64,000 nt of DNA from Ascoidea asiatica. Taxonomy: Eukaryota > Ascomycota > Saccharomycetes > Ascoideales > Ascoideaceae. The position numbers and the translations under genes are program-made. The stretch is from the NCBI GenBank assembly GCA_001600695.1, contig BCKQ01000020.1, forward strand, positions 131,699 to 195,698, in the 5' to 3' direction. This document shows positions 21,821-32,524 of the stretch, piece by piece. Within the stretch, counting starts at the first letter, position 1; the number at the start of each line of letters is the position of its first letter. The notes under the pieces are model-generated. The model saw only the letters and a list, made by a program, of their open reading frames with translations, was not told where the DNA came from and searched no databases.

Positions 21821-24800
21821 ATGACGGAAACTATTAAATCTTTATCCAAAAAATTTAATGACAACATTGCCTTAAATGAAGTTACATTCAATAAAATGGA
21901 TANACAAATTACATCAGTTAGTCAATCAATCCATAAACAAAGATCTGATGTTAGTGAAAGATTTAAAAATCAAGATTCAAATACTCTTAAATACAGTCAG
22001 CATTTTGATGATTTAAGATTTACTATTACAAATCAAACGTCGGATATAGATTTTATTAATGATATGCTTAATTCTATTACATCTTCTTTATCTAAAACTT
22101 CTACAATTAATGATCCTGTTGCTCAAATTAAGCAAGAAGGTGTTTCTGCTTCAGACACACCTAGTGCTACAGCTAATAAAAATGTTGCTGCTCATCCAAA
22201 TGTCAATACTACTGACGATGCTGATAACACTAGATTTTTTGAAGCTAAAGACAAAATCAAAAAAAAAATTCTTAAATCACCAACTATACCAGCTGCTGCT
22301 CCAAAAGTTCAAAAGCTTGCACAAGGTTTTCAAGCACCCAACCAAAGTAACCAGATCATATTCACTGAACTGAATGAGGTTCATAACTGGAGATATGATC
22401 TCAATCAAATTAAATCTGATGAAATAAAGATTGAGTCTGCTGCTTGGGAGAATTCGAAGGTTGAAAGTGTTTTACTTTGGCCAGGTATGGCAATAAACAG
22501 AGATACTTCTGGTATTGGTATGGATGGTACTTNAAAACCACCAAAATTAAAACAAAATTTAATTATTGAAGGTAGACAAGATAGAAAATTAATTCTAAAA
22601 TTACAATCTATTGNAATTTACTTCAAAATGAATAAATTAAGATATGAGTTATGGGGTATAAATCTTTATAACTATATTCCAGAATCTATGAATTTAGAAT
22701 GGATTAATTTCATTAGAACCATTGCAAGAAATGNTTTAAAAAACCCTTCATGGCCTGCTGCCTGTGCTTTCATTCTCGGAGGTATAGACACAGATCAAAA
22801 TTATAGAGCTTTAATTCAACAATTCAAAGAAATTAAACCCTCTGAAAATGAAAAAGTTGTTGATTATATTACAAGATTTAGAAATTCTTATGAAAGTCTT
22901 CCTTTAAATGCTGTTTCTAGTACTTTTATGAGATCAACAATTATTTCTCCAATTAAAAATGAATTTCCTCATCAAATTCAATGGGAAACAAAATTTCCAT
23001 CCAAAACAACTATTGAATTGTTCAACGAATTACTTAACTTGTTCAGTTCAACAGATGTTTTTACAGCTGTTTCAAATGAAGTTATTATTGACAATGATAT
23101 TTATAAGTTCAATAATCTTGAATCAATTATTGATTCAAACTCAAAGGAAAACTTCAATGCAACTCGTTCCACAATCAAAACTTGTGATTTCTATAATCTC
23201 CCAGGACATTTCAAAAATACTTGTTTCTGGTATAGAAAATACAAAAAAATTGCTGAAACCGAAGCTGCAAATAGAAAATCAAAAGGTAATTCCAATTCTA
23301 GATACAAAAACAAATATGACAAGAAGTCTAGTTACAGAATTGCTGAAGAAACAGTAGAGGAAGACCAATCTGAAAAGTCAGAGCTGGAACTGACCTCAGA
23401 ATCCTTTNCTGACGATGAACATTTTAGATTAATTAACACCAACAACAAAAAGTTTCCTAATAGATATTTCAATTCTTCTGTTAATGATAAAAAGATGAAA
23501 NTTCTTTTCGATACTGGTGCTGAATCCAACTATGTTTTTGAATCNTCCTTAAAANGCTTGGAAATCANAATGCTANAGCGTAAGCCTACAACAATCCATG
23601 GCTTTACAGGGACAATGATAGTCAAGAATGATGTCATTTNACCACTATTCATTGAAAACTTTGGTTTAATTGACATTNAATGTGCTGTTTTGCCAGAAAG
23701 TTCAACAAAAGCTTTCGATATTACTATTGGAAGTAGAGTTCTCTACGACCATAAATTTTGTGCAAAAGGTAGTGATAGATTTTCAATTATGCTTTTTAAC
23801 CAAGATAAAAAGTGTATTTTGAGTCCAGAAAATGTTGANNAATTAGAAAAATTTTATGTCTCAACATNACAGTCAAATGAGNAACANGTGTTTGATCTTA
23901 AGAAATACTCTTACTTAAATGATTCAACTCCAAGATTACCTCCAGAAAGACTGTTTAAACACACTATTGAAACAACTTNTGAAACACCAATTTATATTGG
24001 AAGTTNCAACTATAGTCNTCTTCAACAAAAATTCATTGATGAATTTGTTAAATCAAATCTAGAAGCTGGATTAATTTCTGAAACTAAAANTGGTTGGAAC
24101 TTTCCATTAGTTCTTGTTCCAAAAGATGATAGAACTTATAGAGTTTGCGTTGATTATAGGAAATTAAATGCTATTAGTNTTAGGCATTATTTTCCTTTGC
24201 CATCTATTGATATNTGCCTNAATAAACTCAATGGTGNTAAATACTTCACTTGTTTGGATATGAAAAATGGCTTTTACCAAATTGCTTTAGATAATGATAG
24301 TAAAGCTAAAACTGCTTTTTCTTCCAATTCAGGTCATTATNAATTCNATGTCATGNCTTTTGGNTTAGTCAATGGTACTTATACCTTTCAATCATTTATG
24401 ATGAAAATTTTAGGCCACCTACCTTATGTTATGGTTTATGTTGATGATATAATTATTTACAGCCATAATAAAGCAGATCATATTGATCAAGNTAATGAGG
24501 TCCTTACCCAACTTGAAAAAAAAAAACATCAATTAAATGTGAAGAAGTCAAAATTCTTTTGCAAAGAAGTTAAATTTTTAGGACATATTGGTTCCTCAGA
24601 AGGAATCAAAACTGATCCTACAAAGATCGAGAAAATCTTNAATTGGCCATTACCAAAATCAATTACTGATATAAGAGGTTTCATTAACTTATGCTCATAT
24701 TACCGAAAATTTATCTCAAATTTTTCTCANCAAATGATCCCACTTACAGATTTATTGGTTGGGTCTCCTAAACCAGGAACAAAAATTGAACTAAAACCTT

Positions 24801-26646
24801 CTCAAATTGAATGCTTTACATCAATGAAAAAAACATTAACTACTGCTCCTGTTTGAAAAGCATTTGATCCTGAGAGAGTTGCAATTTTAGAAACTGATGC
24901 TTCTGACTTTGCTTTANGTTGTGTATTACTCCAACCCTATAAAAATGAGAACACTGGAAAGATCCAATTATATCCTGTTCCTTTTGAATCAAGAAAATTT
25001 TGAAAAACACAACAAAAGTATTCTGCTCAAGAGAGAGAACTTTTAGCTGTTGTTCATTCATTGATTCATTTTCAAAAATATATTGAAGGTTGCAAAATTA
25101 TTGTTAGAACCGATCATGAATCTCTTCAATATATTAGAACTAAATCAGATCCTGGAAAAAAAGTTAGGAAATTCATTGAAATCATTGAACATTATGATTG
25201 TGATATTCAATATAAGCCTGGAAAACAAAATNTGGTTCCTGATTTACTATCAAGAAGGACTGATCTGGTTGATGAAAAAGCAAATGAGACATTAATGGAA
25301 ATTGNTGAACTTAATGAAACTGAAACTCAGATCAAAACCATCAAATCAATTAAGGATTTGTGTGAAGTCGATCTTATTAGAATTAAAGAATTTTTTCAAA
25401 ATAAAGAAATTCCTAAAAATATGAGTTCTAAATTTATCTTTGCTAACTTTATTTTCTATGATANTCAACTACATATTAGAATTAAAAATCGTTTAGCTAT
25501 TGTTTTAAGTGAAGATAAGTTTAAGGAAGTCCTGAAAAAGTTCATCTTTCAAATGCTCACTGTTCCATTGGAAATCTAGAAAACATGGTAAATGAAAAAT
25601 ACTTTCATCCTGATAGTATTCTATTATTTCAAGAAGTTATTAGAGTTTGTCCTCATTGTCAGCTTATGAAAAAGCCATCAGCTATTTCTAAGACATTAAT
25701 TCCAATTCCTTCTGCAACAGCCTTCTCAAGATGGGGGATGGATTATATTGGTCCTTTTCAAAAACCTTCATCCTGAAATAAATTTTGTATCACTGCAATT
25801 GATTATGGTACAGATTATGCTTATGCTGTTGCAACACCAGATACTGGCTGGTTACATGTTTTAAATTTAATTCAAACTATCGTCACTAATCATAGTCAAA
25901 TGAAAGAAATAATTATGGATAATGGTTCTGGTTTTGTTGCAAATAATGTTATTGAGAAATTAGATTCCTTAGGAATCAAATGTCGCGAAACCTCTCCATA
26001 TCACTCAGAGACTAATGGTAAATGTGAGAAGTTTAATGGTTTATTCAAACAAATTTTATTTCATTTGAATGTTTCCTTAGAATGGGACCTCCTTATAAAT
26101 TCTGCATTAATTCAATACAGGTCAAGAAAGTCAAAATATGGGTTTTCACCTTACGTTTTAGCTTTTGGTGTATATTCAGGTTCAAGCAATAATATGCAAC
26201 CGTATGCATAAGATCCTACAGATGCCGAGGATCAAGAAGCTACTCCATGAGGAGTCTTATAAATTCAAAAACTAAATAAAAAAAGAAAGGAACATTCCAA
26301 AATTAAATGGAACATTGCAAATACCAAAACAAACCTTCAAGAAGACGACGCAGTCATTAAAGTTTTTGAAGTAGGTGATTATATTTTAAGACAAAGAATT
26401 AGAAAACACAAATTAGAACCATATTATGATGGTCCAAATATGCTGAAAAAGGTTTTTGATAATAATGTTTACAAACCTTCTACTTTAAACGGTGCTGATA
26501 TTAAAAATAAAGTAAATAGTAATAGATTATTTTCTGCTTTCACTGACGATAAGAATCTAACTAAACATTTTTTCAATCATTTTCAAAAATTACTAAATGG
26601 TGATAGATCAAGATTAAACAAAATTTCAAGAGCCTTAGATTTGTAA
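21821..26646 (+). pseudogene. gag-pol of the Ty3/gypsy element, disrupted
   Basis: One frame from ATG 21821 encodes Gag (capsid-like region near residues 190-440), then a damaged zinc knuckle (CDFYNLPGHFKNTC: second Cys replaced by Tyr), protease (LFDTGAESNY), reverse transcriptase (LDMKNGFYQI, YVDDIIIY), RNase H (ETDASDFAL; RTDHESLQYI), the HHCC integrase finger (HLSNAHCSIGN ... CPHC), integrase core (AIDYGTDYA, MDNGSGF, GKCEKFNG: the D, D, E residues) and a GPY-like tail (KLEPYYDGPN). Breaks: in-frame TGA at 24854, 25001, 25774 and 26248; TAA at 26209 and 26260; a one-base loss in the A run at 25535-25539, after which the frame must shift to recover the zinc finger. The TGA at 25001 sits where Trp would fit. 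Gag and Pol share one frame, as in Tf1-like elements. No chromodomain seen. Confidence 0.92.
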
Positions 26647-26659
26647 ACGTGAGGCTTTT

Positions 26660-27149
26660 TGATTGTTAATCATTTTATTCTTTTATTGGAATTGTCTTTG
26701 AATATTCTAGGCTATTCTTAGACTTTCTAAAATTGCATAGATTGTTCTACGACTACATTCTATTGCGTTCTCAAAACTTCCGTGTGCATGTTAAATGTAC
26801 TAGAGCGTTCTAGGTCTGCATTATTTATTCTTTCTTCGAAGTTCTGTGTGCATCTCGAATGTACTGGAATCTTCGTGTTTGTTCTTAGAATGACGTAGTG
26901 TCTTCTAGAACAATACTTTATTTTATTTCTTTCCTTAAGTATGGGAAGTGAATTTTGACATACTAAATTTACAAATTTATTCTTAAAATGGGTTACCCGC
27001 TCCTATTTTCCACTAATATAAATAGGGCACTTACCTCCCATATTTTTAATATAATTTTTATATATTTTATATTGTAATTAACAATTGTTTATAATTTGAA
27101 TTAGATATCTTCTTAGTAATAATTAGATATTTCGTTCGAACTACAATCA
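26660..27149 (+). repeat. 3' LTR (full length)
   Basis: 490 bp, beginning TGATTGTTAATC and ending ACTACAATCA, directly followed by the CCGG target duplication. It keeps the 150 bp missing in the 5' copy, which is rich in TTCTA words, including TTCTAGAA near 26909. No long polypurine tract is visible in front of it, only GTGAGG. Confidence 0.92.
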
Positions 27150-27385
27150 CCGGGGAAGTAGCCACGCCTGGATTTGTATCCGTTACAGTTATCCGCTTCC
27201 TTTAAATTTCACTCGCGGATATCTGTTTCCGGGGATGGTGCAAGAAGATAATCACAAGATAATCACAAGATGGTGTAAATGGTGCAAATGGTGTAAATGG
27301 TGCTTAGGATAAATAAATATATAAATAATAATATATATAATAATATAAAAAAGAAATGAAATTATTTATATCACTAAATATCAAT

Positions 27386-30208
27386 TCATACATCATCTGT
27401 ATCTTCATTCCAAATACTACCAAAATAATCAAATAAATTTCTTTCATCTTCATTATATTCAATTAATTCACCTTTAAATTTATTATCATTTAAATTTCCT
27501 CCAACTAAATCATATGCACACCAATAATATCCTCTACATGGTCCTGTATCTTTAATCCAACCTTTATTTGGTTCTCCAATTTCATTATTTAATAAATTAT
27601 TTGAATCTGGTGGTATAATTGCAAAATTTATTTTTAAATATCCTTCATAAAATTTTAATAAATCTTCATAATTTAAAAATTTATTTTTAAATCTATTTGA
27701 ATTAATATCTTCAGATTCTGGAAATTTACAATTTCTAAATCCTGAATTAATCCAAAGTAATGTATGTTTATCAATACCATCAATATGTGCAGGATGTGTA
27801 GAACATAATTCATTTGCCATTTTTCTTATAGGAACTTCATTATTATCTTCATTCTCTTCATTAATAACTGGTTTTGGACTAAGTTCTCCAACTGAAACTG
27901 CAGGTAATTGATTTAATCCATATTCTTCATCTCCTAAAACTGCATGACTTAACCAAAATAATTCTTTATCTCCACCTGCTAATCTTTTTGAAATTGGTTT
28001 TAACATTGATAAACTTAAACTTGTAATTAATGTACCAAAATTATTTAAATGATTTTTATTCATTATCACAATCCCACTTTCTAAAAAATATTTATTACCA
28101 TTTAAAAATCTATTTTTAATAGTAAAATCTGAATTTAAATTTATATTAAATAAATAATTATCAATTTTATTTGGTAATATTTTTAAAAAAAATTCAATAT
28201 CATTTTTAAATTCCCATTTAAAATCAACTTCTCTATCTTTAAATAATAATTCATTTTTATTTAAATATTCTTCATTATAAAAAAAATTTTCTGGATTTAT
28301 AAATGGTATAACATCTGCATCCATAATTATCATTTCTTCAAATGAATTAAATATAGTTGCTAATAATTTATTTGTAAATGTTCTAAAATCTTCATTATAT
28401 TTTTCTGTAATACAATCTTTAAAATTTACAAAATATAAATCTTGTTTTGGATATTTATAATTTAAAATTATTGAACTTTCATTATATTCAAAATTTGGTA
28501 ATTTATTATAATTTTGAAATTTAATTAATTTTTCATCATCTAAAATTGAATTAAAATGTTCATTTCTTGCAATTTTTATTAATCTTTTTTGTAAAAATAA
28601 TGATAAATCTCCTCTATGTAAAATTTGAATTGGTAATGTATTACCTAAATTTCTTAAAATTTTTATTAAACCTCTAACTAATGGAAAATATGAATCATTA
28701 ATACAAATTACAATACCTTTACCATTAAATTTATTTAATAATTTTTCTTTTAAAAAACTACCAGAATTACCAATTTTTAAATTTAAATTTTTTTTTAAAT
28801 TATATGAAGTTTTATTATAAATTGGAAATTTATTATAATAAATTTTATTATCCCATCTTTTAAAAATTGGTAATTTACCAGAAAAAAATGGAAATAATCT
28901 TTGTTCTAAATTTAATAAATAATTATCTTCACCCAAATTATTTAAATTTAAATCAATTGGATTAATTATTGGAATTTCTAAATTATTATTAAATTTTAAA
29001 TTATTTGAAATTTTATTTTTAATATCATCATCTAATTTATAATTTTTATTACTTAAATAACATTTATTATATAATTTTAAATGAGTAATAATATTAATAA
29101 TTTCATCTTCAATTTTTATATTAATATTATATTGATTTAAAATTTCATTTAAAAATTCATTTTTTTTAAAATTTAATTCATCATTTGAAATTTTTCCATT
29201 ATTAATATCATTTTCATTTTCTTTTAAATAATTATTATATTTAATTTCATTTAATTCATTAATTCTAAAACCATCAATTTTATAATTATCTTGATTTAAA
29301 TCATTATTTAAATTTTTAAAAATATTCCAATTTAAATCATTATTTATATAAATTTGATTAAAATATTTTTTACATTTTAAATTTAAATTTAAATTTAAAA
29401 ATTTTGATAATTCATTTTCATTTTCATTTTCATTTTTATTATTATTATTAAATAAATCATTATAAATTTTTGAATAATTTTTTGAAGCAAAATAATTTTT
29501 TGAATTAATATCTGAATAATTTTTATAAATATTTAAATTTAAAATATCATTTAATTTATTAATTTGAATTAAATTGTTATTATTGTTATTATTATTATTA
29601 TCATCATCAATTTTTGTTATTAAAAATTGATTATTTGAATTAATTTTATAATTATAAAATTTATCATAATTTTCATTATTATATTCATTATTATAATTAT
29701 CATCAATATCATTTTCAATATAATAATTATTATTATTATTATTATTATTATCATTATTTGAATGTGAATCAAGATTATTATTATTAATTAAATTTTTAAA
29801 ATTTAAATTTGAATAAGAATAAGAATATAAATTTGAATTTGAATTTGAATTTGAATTTGAATTTGAATTTAGATTTAAATTAAAATTATTAATTAATAAA
29901 AAAATTAAGAATAATAAAAAAAATAGAATAATTCTAAATTTTATTTTAGATCTAATTATTAAATTTGAATAAAATTTTAAATTTAAATAAATTTTATTTA
30001 AAAATCTTTTTAAATTATTATCATTATCATTATCAGAATTATTATTATTATTATTATTATTGTTGATATTATTGTTGATATTATTATTTAAATCTAAATT
30101 ATTTAAAGGTAATGAAGAAGAATTTGAATTAATTGAAATTGAAGACATTCTATTAAAATTAAAAGAATTACTTCTTTTTTTATTATCTTGATAATTTGGG
30201 CTTAACAT
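27386..30208 (-). CDS. MNN1-family alpha-mannosyltransferase (type II Golgi membrane protein)
   Basis: The 940-residue protein has a short cytoplasmic N-terminus, one membrane anchor (FRIILFFLLFLIFLLI, about 90-106), a very long Asn-rich stem to about residue 480, and a luminal catalytic domain. That domain shows GKGIVICINDSYFPLVRGLI, LPIQILHRGDLS, the metal-binding D630-A-D632 in MIIMDADVIPF, ESGIVIMNKN, and GDKELFWLSHAVLGDEEYG, all typical of the Mnn1/Mnt2/Mnt3 family. Such enzymes add alpha-1,3-linked mannose to N- and O-glycans in the Golgi, building wall mannoprotein. The N-terminal stem is far longer than in S. cerevisiae Mnn1 (762 residues). The exact linkage cannot be told. The gene follows the retrotransposon by about 240 bp at its 3' end. 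Confidence 0.9.
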   Translation of the reverse strand: MLSPNYQDNKKRSNSFNFNRMSSISINSNSSSLPLNNLDLNNNINNNINNNNNNNNNSDNDNDNNLKRFLNKIYLNLKFYSNLIIRSKIKFRIILFFLLFLIFLLINNFNLNLNSNSNSNSNSNSNLYSYSYSNLNFKNLINNNNLDSHSNNDNNNNNNNNYYIENDIDDNYNNEYNNENYDKFYNYKINSNNQFLITKIDDDNNNNNNNNNLIQINKLNDILNLNIYKNYSDINSKNYFASKNYSKIYNDLFNNNNKNENENENELSKFLNLNLNLKCKKYFNQIYINNDLNWNIFKNLNNDLNQDNYKIDGFRINELNEIKYNNYLKENENDINNGKISNDELNFKKNEFLNEILNQYNINIKIEDEIINIITHLKLYNKCYLSNKNYKLDDDIKNKISNNLKFNNNLEIPIINPIDLNLNNLGEDNYLLNLEQRLFPFFSGKLPIFKRWDNKIYYNKFPIYNKTSYNLKKNLNLKIGNSGSFLKEKLLNKFNGKGIVICINDSYFPLVRGLIKILRNLGNTLPIQILHRGDLSLFLQKRLIKIARNEHFNSILDDEKLIKFQNYNKLPNFEYNESSIILNYKYPKQDLYFVNFKDCITEKYNEDFRTFTNKLLATIFNSFEEMIIMDADVIPFINPENFFYNEEYLNKNELLFKDREVDFKWEFKNDIEFFLKILPNKIDNYLFNINLNSDFTIKNRFLNGNKYFLESGIVIMNKNHLNNFGTLITSLSLSMLKPISKRLAGGDKELFWLSHAVLGDEEYGLNQLPAVSVGELSPKPVINEENEDNNEVPIRKMANELCSTHPAHIDGIDKHTLLWINSGFRNCKFPESEDINSNRFKNKFLNYEDLLKFYEGYLKINFAIIPPDSNNLLNNEIGEPNKGWIKDTGPCRGYYWCAYDLVGGNLNDNKFKGELIEYNEDERNLFDYFGSIWNEDTDDV

Positions 30209-30904
30209 ATTAAAAAGAAAAGAAGTGAAGAAAAAAGAAGTGAAGAAGTGAATAAATATAAATAGAGATTGAGATTGAGAAAGAGGGATTGAGAAAGGGA
30301 GATAATTTAGTATTATAATAATATTATCAATAAATTGGAATTAAATAAGAAATTTGTCTTGTTTCTTAGATATTATAAGATAATAGAATTAGACAAAGAT
30401 AATGAGATAATGAGATAATAAGGTAATGAATGTGAATTTAAGTTAAAAAAGTGAAATAAAAGTGAAATAAAAGTGAAATAAAAAGAATTAAAAAGAATTA
30501 AAATTGATAATTTTTTTAGTATTTCATTTTCTTATTGAAATTTAAATTTAAAGCTTTTTTTAATACGCGTTTTTTTAAACCGGGACGTTTCGAGGGTGTT
30601 ACGAGGCTGCCTTTTTAGGGAATATTTTATTTTTTTTATTTTAGATTGATTTTAAAAGGAGGTTTAGTTTTGAAGAATGTTGTGAAATTAAAGGGAATTA
30701 AAAGAGGTTTTGTTAGGTGGTTGCTTTGTTTAAGTAAGGGATGAGCACTTGGAAAGTAGAGTGATGTCCCGTTGTTGTGAGGTACGTGGTATGTTTCTGG
30801 CTGCATTTGCACTTTTTAGATGCATGAGATACGCTGAATTGGGAAATTTAAAAAAGTCGGTATGCCCTCGGAATATTCGCTTATGTAATTTGTTATGTAA
30901 TAAT
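30209..30904. other. Intergenic region, 696 bp, with a GC-richer patch
   Basis: Upstream of the MNN1-family gene and downstream of ARG11. AT-rich with GTGAAATAAAA repeats near 30455-30485. A mildly GC-richer, unique segment spans about 30560-30880. No frame or RNA recognised. Confidence 0.55.
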
Positions 30905-31870
30905 TTAAATAAATTTTTTTAAATTTTCATAAATTAAGAATATAAAAGCATTTGAAGGAATTGATTTAATTAAAGTTATATTAAGACCTTTATAAAACCC
31001 AGAAAAACCGAATTTATAATAAATTAAATTTGAAATTTTATAATATTTTATAATATTATTAGTATTAGTATTAAATTTAATAGATATTGAATTTGTTTGA
31101 AATAAAGATTTAATTGTATCAATTGGATAAAAAGATAAATTATATGAGAATCCAGCAATTGCACCAGATATTAATCTTTGTAAATTATTTAATTCATTAT
31201 TATTGTTATTGTTATTATTATTATTAATTGATTTAAATAGAGAAGAAGTATATTCATAAGTACCAAAATAAAATGAATTACCACCAGATTCTCTAATTAA
31301 AGTTAATAAATGACCTTTATAAAGATTATTTTTATTTAAATTTATAATTTTTATTATATCTTTTAAGTTACTATTAGTAGTATTAATAGTTTTGTTTTTA
31401 TTTAAATTAAAAATTTGTAAATTACATTTAATTAATTCAATTGGTGTTAATATTAAAGATGTTAAAAATCCAGTTAAAAATCCAGAAAATATTTTATAAT
31501 TTAATGGTAATTCAATAAAATTATTATAATTTTTAAAATAATTATTATTAAATTCATAAGATGAAAAAAGTAAAGAATTTTCAAAAGCAGATGCAATTAA
31601 TGGTAAATTTAAACCTTTAAAAAAAGATAAAATTCCTTCATTTTTAATTATTGAATATATACAATTTATTGAATTATTATAATTATTATTGTTTAATTGA
31701 ATTTGAAGTCTGACTTTAATTGTATCAAATGGATATTCAATAATTTTACCAATTGAACCTGAAATTGAACCAAATATAAAAGATTTTAAATTTGATATTT
31801 GTTTTTCATTATTGTTGTTGTTGTTGTTGTTGTTGGTAGTTATTAGATTAATACTTGTTGTATTCTGCAT
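30905..31870 (-). CDS. ARG11: Mitochondrial ornithine carrier Arg11 (Ort1)
   Basis: The 321-residue protein is a complete mitochondrial carrier of three tandem repeats, each with the P-x-[DE]-x-x-[KR] signature: YPFDTIKVR, TPIELIKC and YPIDTIKS. The wording IFGSISGSIGKIIEYPFDTIKVRLQ, FVREXGG-like LIRESGGNSFYFGTYEY and GFYKGLNITLIKSIPSNAFIF matches the ornithine transporter of the inner membrane better than other carriers. It exports ornithine made in the matrix for cytosolic arginine synthesis. The start gives a short Asn-rich tail before repeat 1. The region before its ATG (31880-31955) is a tandem AGATATAAT/AGATACTAAT repeat. It shares an upstream region with SIS1. Confidence 0.88.
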   Translation of the reverse strand: MQNTTSINLITTNNNNNNNNNEKQISNLKSFIFGSISGSIGKIIEYPFDTIKVRLQIQLNNNNYNNSINCIYSIIKNEGILSFFKGLNLPLIASAFENSLLFSSYEFNNNYFKNYNNFIELPLNYKIFSGFLTGFLTSLILTPIELIKCNLQIFNLNKNKTINTTNSNLKDIIKIINLNKNNLYKGHLLTLIRESGGNSFYFGTYEYTSSLFKSINNNNNNNNNNELNNLQRLISGAIAGFSYNLSFYPIDTIKSLFQTNSISIKFNTNTNNIIKYYKISNLIYYKFGFSGFYKGLNITLIKSIPSNAFIFLIYENLKKFI

Positions 31871-32524
31871 TATAATATATAAGATATTATATTATATTAT
31901 ATACTAATAGATATAATAGATATAATAGATATAATAGATACTAATAGATACTAATATATTTAGTTAATAGTCATTGGATAGAGGATGCAAGTCCTGGTAT
32001 TTGAAATAGGATGTCTCGTGTTCTTCGTGTCCTAAGACATCAACACTTTCACTGAAGAAGAGAAAGAGAAGAGAAGAAGAAGAGAGAAGGAGACAAGAAA
32101 GAAGACAAGGAGACAAGAGAGAAGAGAAGTTGCAGTTGTTGTTAGTGAGAGTACCACTGCTGGGGGTGCACCCGCAGCGCTGGGCCGCAGAACCTTCTAG
32201 AACCTTCTGTGCTTTTCCATGCTTTTCCCTGATATTTCTTTCACTTTCTTCTCCGTGACACTTTTGAAACAAATCAGCAGTGGCAGTGGTGGCAGTGGTA
32301 GCAGTAGTAATTAACTACCAGAATCAGTTCGATGATCACTTCAAGATTCTGAATTTATATCCTTATATATTTATATACAGGATATAATATATATATTTAA
32401 GATCTTTAAATAAATGTCTGTAATTTATCAATTATAATTATAATATATATACTACATTACTCAATTCATTAACATTCTAATAACTAATAACTAATAAATA
32501 ATAAATAATAAATAATAAATAAAA
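31871..32524. other. Divergent promoter region ARG11/SIS1, 654 bp
   Basis: Tandem nine- and ten-base AT repeats follow the ARG11 start. The middle (31980-32300) is GC-richer, with a GA-rich tract (32055-32130) and the heat-shock element listed next. AT-rich sequence and AATAAATAAT repeats precede SIS1. No further gene seen. Confidence 0.65.
32190..32207. promoter_or_regulatory. Perfect four-unit heat-shock element (Hsf1 site)
   Basis: GAA-CC-TTC-TA-GAA-CC-TTC: four alternating nGAAn units with exact two-base spacing, the canonical strong Hsf1 binding site. It lies 318 bp before the SIS1 start and about 320 bp before the divergent ARG11 start. SIS1 is a known Hsf1 target in S. cerevisiae, so control of SIS1 is the natural reading. 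Confidence 0.85.

Larger units (their letters stand above)
20888..27149 (+). mobile_element. Degenerate Ty3/gypsy LTR retrotransposon, 6.3 kb
   Basis: Two LTRs (20888-21226 and 26660-27149) with matching ends TGATTG...CAATCA enclose a gag-pol frame in the order Gag, protease, reverse transcriptase, RNase H, integrase, which is the Metaviridae (Ty3/gypsy) order. The element is flanked by the 4-bp direct repeat CCGG (20884-20887 and 27150-27153), the target duplication. The LTRs differ at roughly 15 shared positions and by one 150-bp deletion. The frame carries several stops and a frameshift, so this copy is old and inactive. Ambiguous bases are scattered through it, as expected when several copies were merged in assembly. 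No tRNA gene is adjacent, unlike classic Ty3 insertions. Confidence 0.93.

Noticed and set aside
24854-25776. TGA read as Trp (altered code) in the retroelement
   Set aside because: TGG is used for Trp throughout the element and host genes, and TAA stops plus a frameshift also occur; decay is simpler.
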